From Paracoccaceae bacterium (GTDB taxonomy: Bacteria; Pseudomonadota; Alphaproteobacteria; Rhodobacterales; Rhodobacteraceae): a stretch of DNA of 15,212 bases. The position numbers and the translations under genes were made by a program. Below, piece by piece: positions 13,563 to 15,212 of the stretch (positions within the stretch are counted from its first letter, which is position 1; each line of letters begins with the position of its first letter). The notes beneath the pieces were generated by a model. The model had not been told where the DNA came from and searched no databases. It worked only from the letters and a program-made list of their open reading frames with translations. The stretch is taken from assembly GCA_902525995.1 (NCBI GenBank), contig CABZJG010000019.1:1-15212 (forward strand). Direction: 5' to 3'.

Positions 13563-15212
13563 ATGAGCAGTGATCGTTTGATCTATCTGCCGCTTGGCGG
13601 AGCCGGCGAAATTGGCATGAATGCCTATGTTTACGGATATGGGCCTGCTGGCCAAGAACGGCTTATTGTCGTTGATCTCGGGGTGACCTTTCCAGATATG
13701 GATGGCACCCCCGGTGTTGATTTGATTTTGCCTGATATTGCGTGGCTAAAGGAACGCCGCAATCAGATCGAAGCAATATTCATCACGCATGCCCATGAAG
13801 ACCATGTTGGGGCGCTCAGTCATCTTTGGAACGATCTGGGTGCGTCGGTCTATGCGCGCGCGTTTACCGCCAATATAGCGCGGCGGAAAATGGACGAGTT
13901 TGGCCATTCTGAAAAAGCCATTACGACTGCAACAAAATGGTCCGATACCATTCAGGCAGGACCGTTTGAGGTGGGCTTTTTGCCCATATCCCATTCGATC
14001 CCTGAAAGCAGTGCTTTGGTGATCGACACTCCCGAAGGCAGGTTGATCCACAGTGGAGACTTTAAACTTGATGAAACCCCCGTGGTGGGCGAGCCCTTTG
14101 ATGCAAAGCTGTGGGGCGAGGTCGCAAAGAGCGGTGTGAAAGCGCTTATTTGCGATAGTACAAATGTATTTTCAAACCATGAAGGCCGATCCGAGGCCAG
14201 TCTGGCCCAAGACATCGAAGAGCTGATCTCAAACGCGCCGAACATGGTGGTTGCAACAACCTTTGCCAGCAATGTTGCGCGGGTCAAAACCCTTGCTGAT
14301 GCGGGCGTGCGCGCCGGCCGCTCGATCTGCCTGATGGGGCGGGCCATGCGCCGCATGATCGAAGCCGCCATTGAAACCGGGGTGCTTACGGATTTTCCAA
14401 CGGTTGTCAGCAGTGAAGATGCACAGCAGATCCCCCGGCAAGATCTGATGCTTCTGGTCACCGGCAGTCAGGGCGAGCCCCGTGCGGCCAGTGCCCAGCT
14501 TGCCAGTGGAAAATTTCAGGGTATCAAGCTGAAAGAAGGCGACCTTTTCCTATTTTCTTCAAAAACAATTCCCGGCAACGAGCGCGGTGTGATCCGGATT
14601 ATCAACCAGTTTTCCGAAATGGGCGTTGATGTGGTTGATGATGATTCCGGTCTTTATCATGTCTCAGGTCATGCCAACCGGCCGGATTTGCAAAAAATCC
14701 ATTCTCTTGTGCAACCGCAGATGATTATTCCCATGCATGGCGAGCATCGGCATTTGCGCGAGCATAGCAAACTGGCAGCGCAAAGCGGTATAAGTTCGAC
14801 TATCTGCGTCAATGGAATGATGCTTGATTTGTCGGGCAACGCCCCGAAGGTGGCTGAATATATTGAAACAGGGCGGCGCTATTTAGACGGATCGGTGCAA
14901 GTTGGTGCGCTGGACGGTGTGGTGCGAAACCGCATTCGAATGGCGTTGAACGGTCATGTTGTGGTCAATGTCATCTTGGATGAAGACAATGAAATGCTGG
15001 GAGAGCCATGGGCAGAGATCAGCGGGCTGGCGGAAATAGGGGTATCTGCAGCGCCCTTGATTGATGCACTGGAAGAAGACCTTAGTCAGTACCTTGGCCG
15101 TGCAGGCAGAAAAACCAAAGCGGATGACGATGCGCTAGAAAAGGAACTGAAACGCATCGCGCGGCAAACTTGTGCTGCTGAAATTGGTAAAAAACCCGAA
15201 GTGACAGTGATC
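13563..15212 (+). CDS. rnj: ribonuclease J (metallo-beta-lactamase/beta-CASP family), 3' end cut by window
   Basis: 550 codons from ATG 13563 to the window edge without a stop. The family is about 555 residues here and commonly ends shortly after a KPEVTVV-like strand, so only a few codons should be missing. RNase J has 5'-to-3' exonuclease and endonuclease activities in mRNA decay and rRNA maturation. The zinc-binding motif HAHEDH is at residues 76-81. Further metal or substrate signatures are HSIPES and HSGDFKLDETP, and the beta-CASP domain shows ICDSTN, VTGSQGEPRAA, SSKTIPGNE, VSGHANRPDL and IPMHGEHRHL. A C-terminal domain follows from about residue 460. The start is 8 bases after coaX, with AAAGGA at 13546-13551, an 11-base spacing that is somewhat long. 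Confidence 0.96.
   Translation, partial: MSSDRLIYLPLGGAGEIGMNAYVYGYGPAGQERLIVVDLGVTFPDMDGTPGVDLILPDIAWLKERRNQIEAIFITHAHEDHVGALSHLWNDLGASVYARAFTANIARRKMDEFGHSEKAITTATKWSDTIQAGPFEVGFLPISHSIPESSALVIDTPEGRLIHSGDFKLDETPVVGEPFDAKLWGEVAKSGVKALICDSTNVFSNHEGRSEASLAQDIEELISNAPNMVVATTFASNVARVKTLADAGVRAGRSICLMGRAMRRMIEAAIETGVLTDFPTVVSSEDAQQIPRQDLMLLVTGSQGEPRAASAQLASGKFQGIKLKEGDLFLFSSKTIPGNERGVIRIINQFSEMGVDVVDDDSGLYHVSGHANRPDLQKIHSLVQPQMIIPMHGEHRHLREHSKLAAQSGISSTICVNGMMLDLSGNAPKVAEYIETGRRYLDGSVQVGALDGVVRNRIRMALNGHVVVNVILDEDNEMLGEPWAEISGLAEIGVSAAPLIDALEEDLSQYLGRAGRKTKADDDALEKELKRIARQTCAAEIGKKPEVTVI

Overview
The window is the distal two thirds of a bacterial complex I (NADH:quinone oxidoreductase, nuo) operon followed by birA, coaX and rnj, all on the + strand and packed almost without gaps. 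The protein sequences, the HhH-like tail on NuoE, the accessory reading frames between the nuo genes and the nuoN-birA-coaX-rnj order point to an alphaproteobacterium of the Rhodobacterales (roseobacter/Paracoccus relatives). Base composition looks moderate rather than strongly GC-rich, judged by eye and not computed.

Layout: the last 42 codons of nuoE (2-130); a two-helix membrane protein resembling DUF5337 (178-402); nuoF (409-1704); a 107-base gap holding two doubtful mini-ORFs; nuoG (1812-3830); a 138-residue predicted lipoprotein (3830-4246); nuoH (4253-5290); nuoI (5292-5786); an unannotated 46-codon frame (5783-5923) stitched to nuoI and nuoJ by ATGA overlaps; nuoJ (5920-6528); nuoK (6566-6871); nuoL with a histidine-rich loop (6877-9024); nuoM (9026-10573); nuoN (10591-12033); birA (12023-12775, TTG start); coaX (12787-13554); rnj (13563 to the window edge, lacking only its last few codons). 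No gene is supported on the minus strand, and no RNA gene, mobile element, CRISPR array or convincing terminator was seen.

How it works together: NuoE/F/G form the NADH-oxidising arm (FMN and Fe-S clusters N3, N1b, N4, N5), NuoI passes electrons on through N6a and N6b, NuoH forms the quinone-chamber/membrane interface, and NuoJ/K/L/M/N form the proton-pumping membrane arm. NuoA-D must lie upstream of the window. The three downstream genes make a biotin-protein ligase, a type III pantothenate kinase (first step of CoA synthesis) and ribonuclease J. With no promoter or terminator visible between them and nuoN, they are probably at least partly expressed by read-through from the nuo operon.

I see no wholly new system. 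The parts least explained by standard annotation are the small accessory reading frames inside the nuo operon (74, 46 and possibly 21 codons), the lipoprotein, the NuoL histidine-rich loop and an intercistronic hairpin after nuoE.
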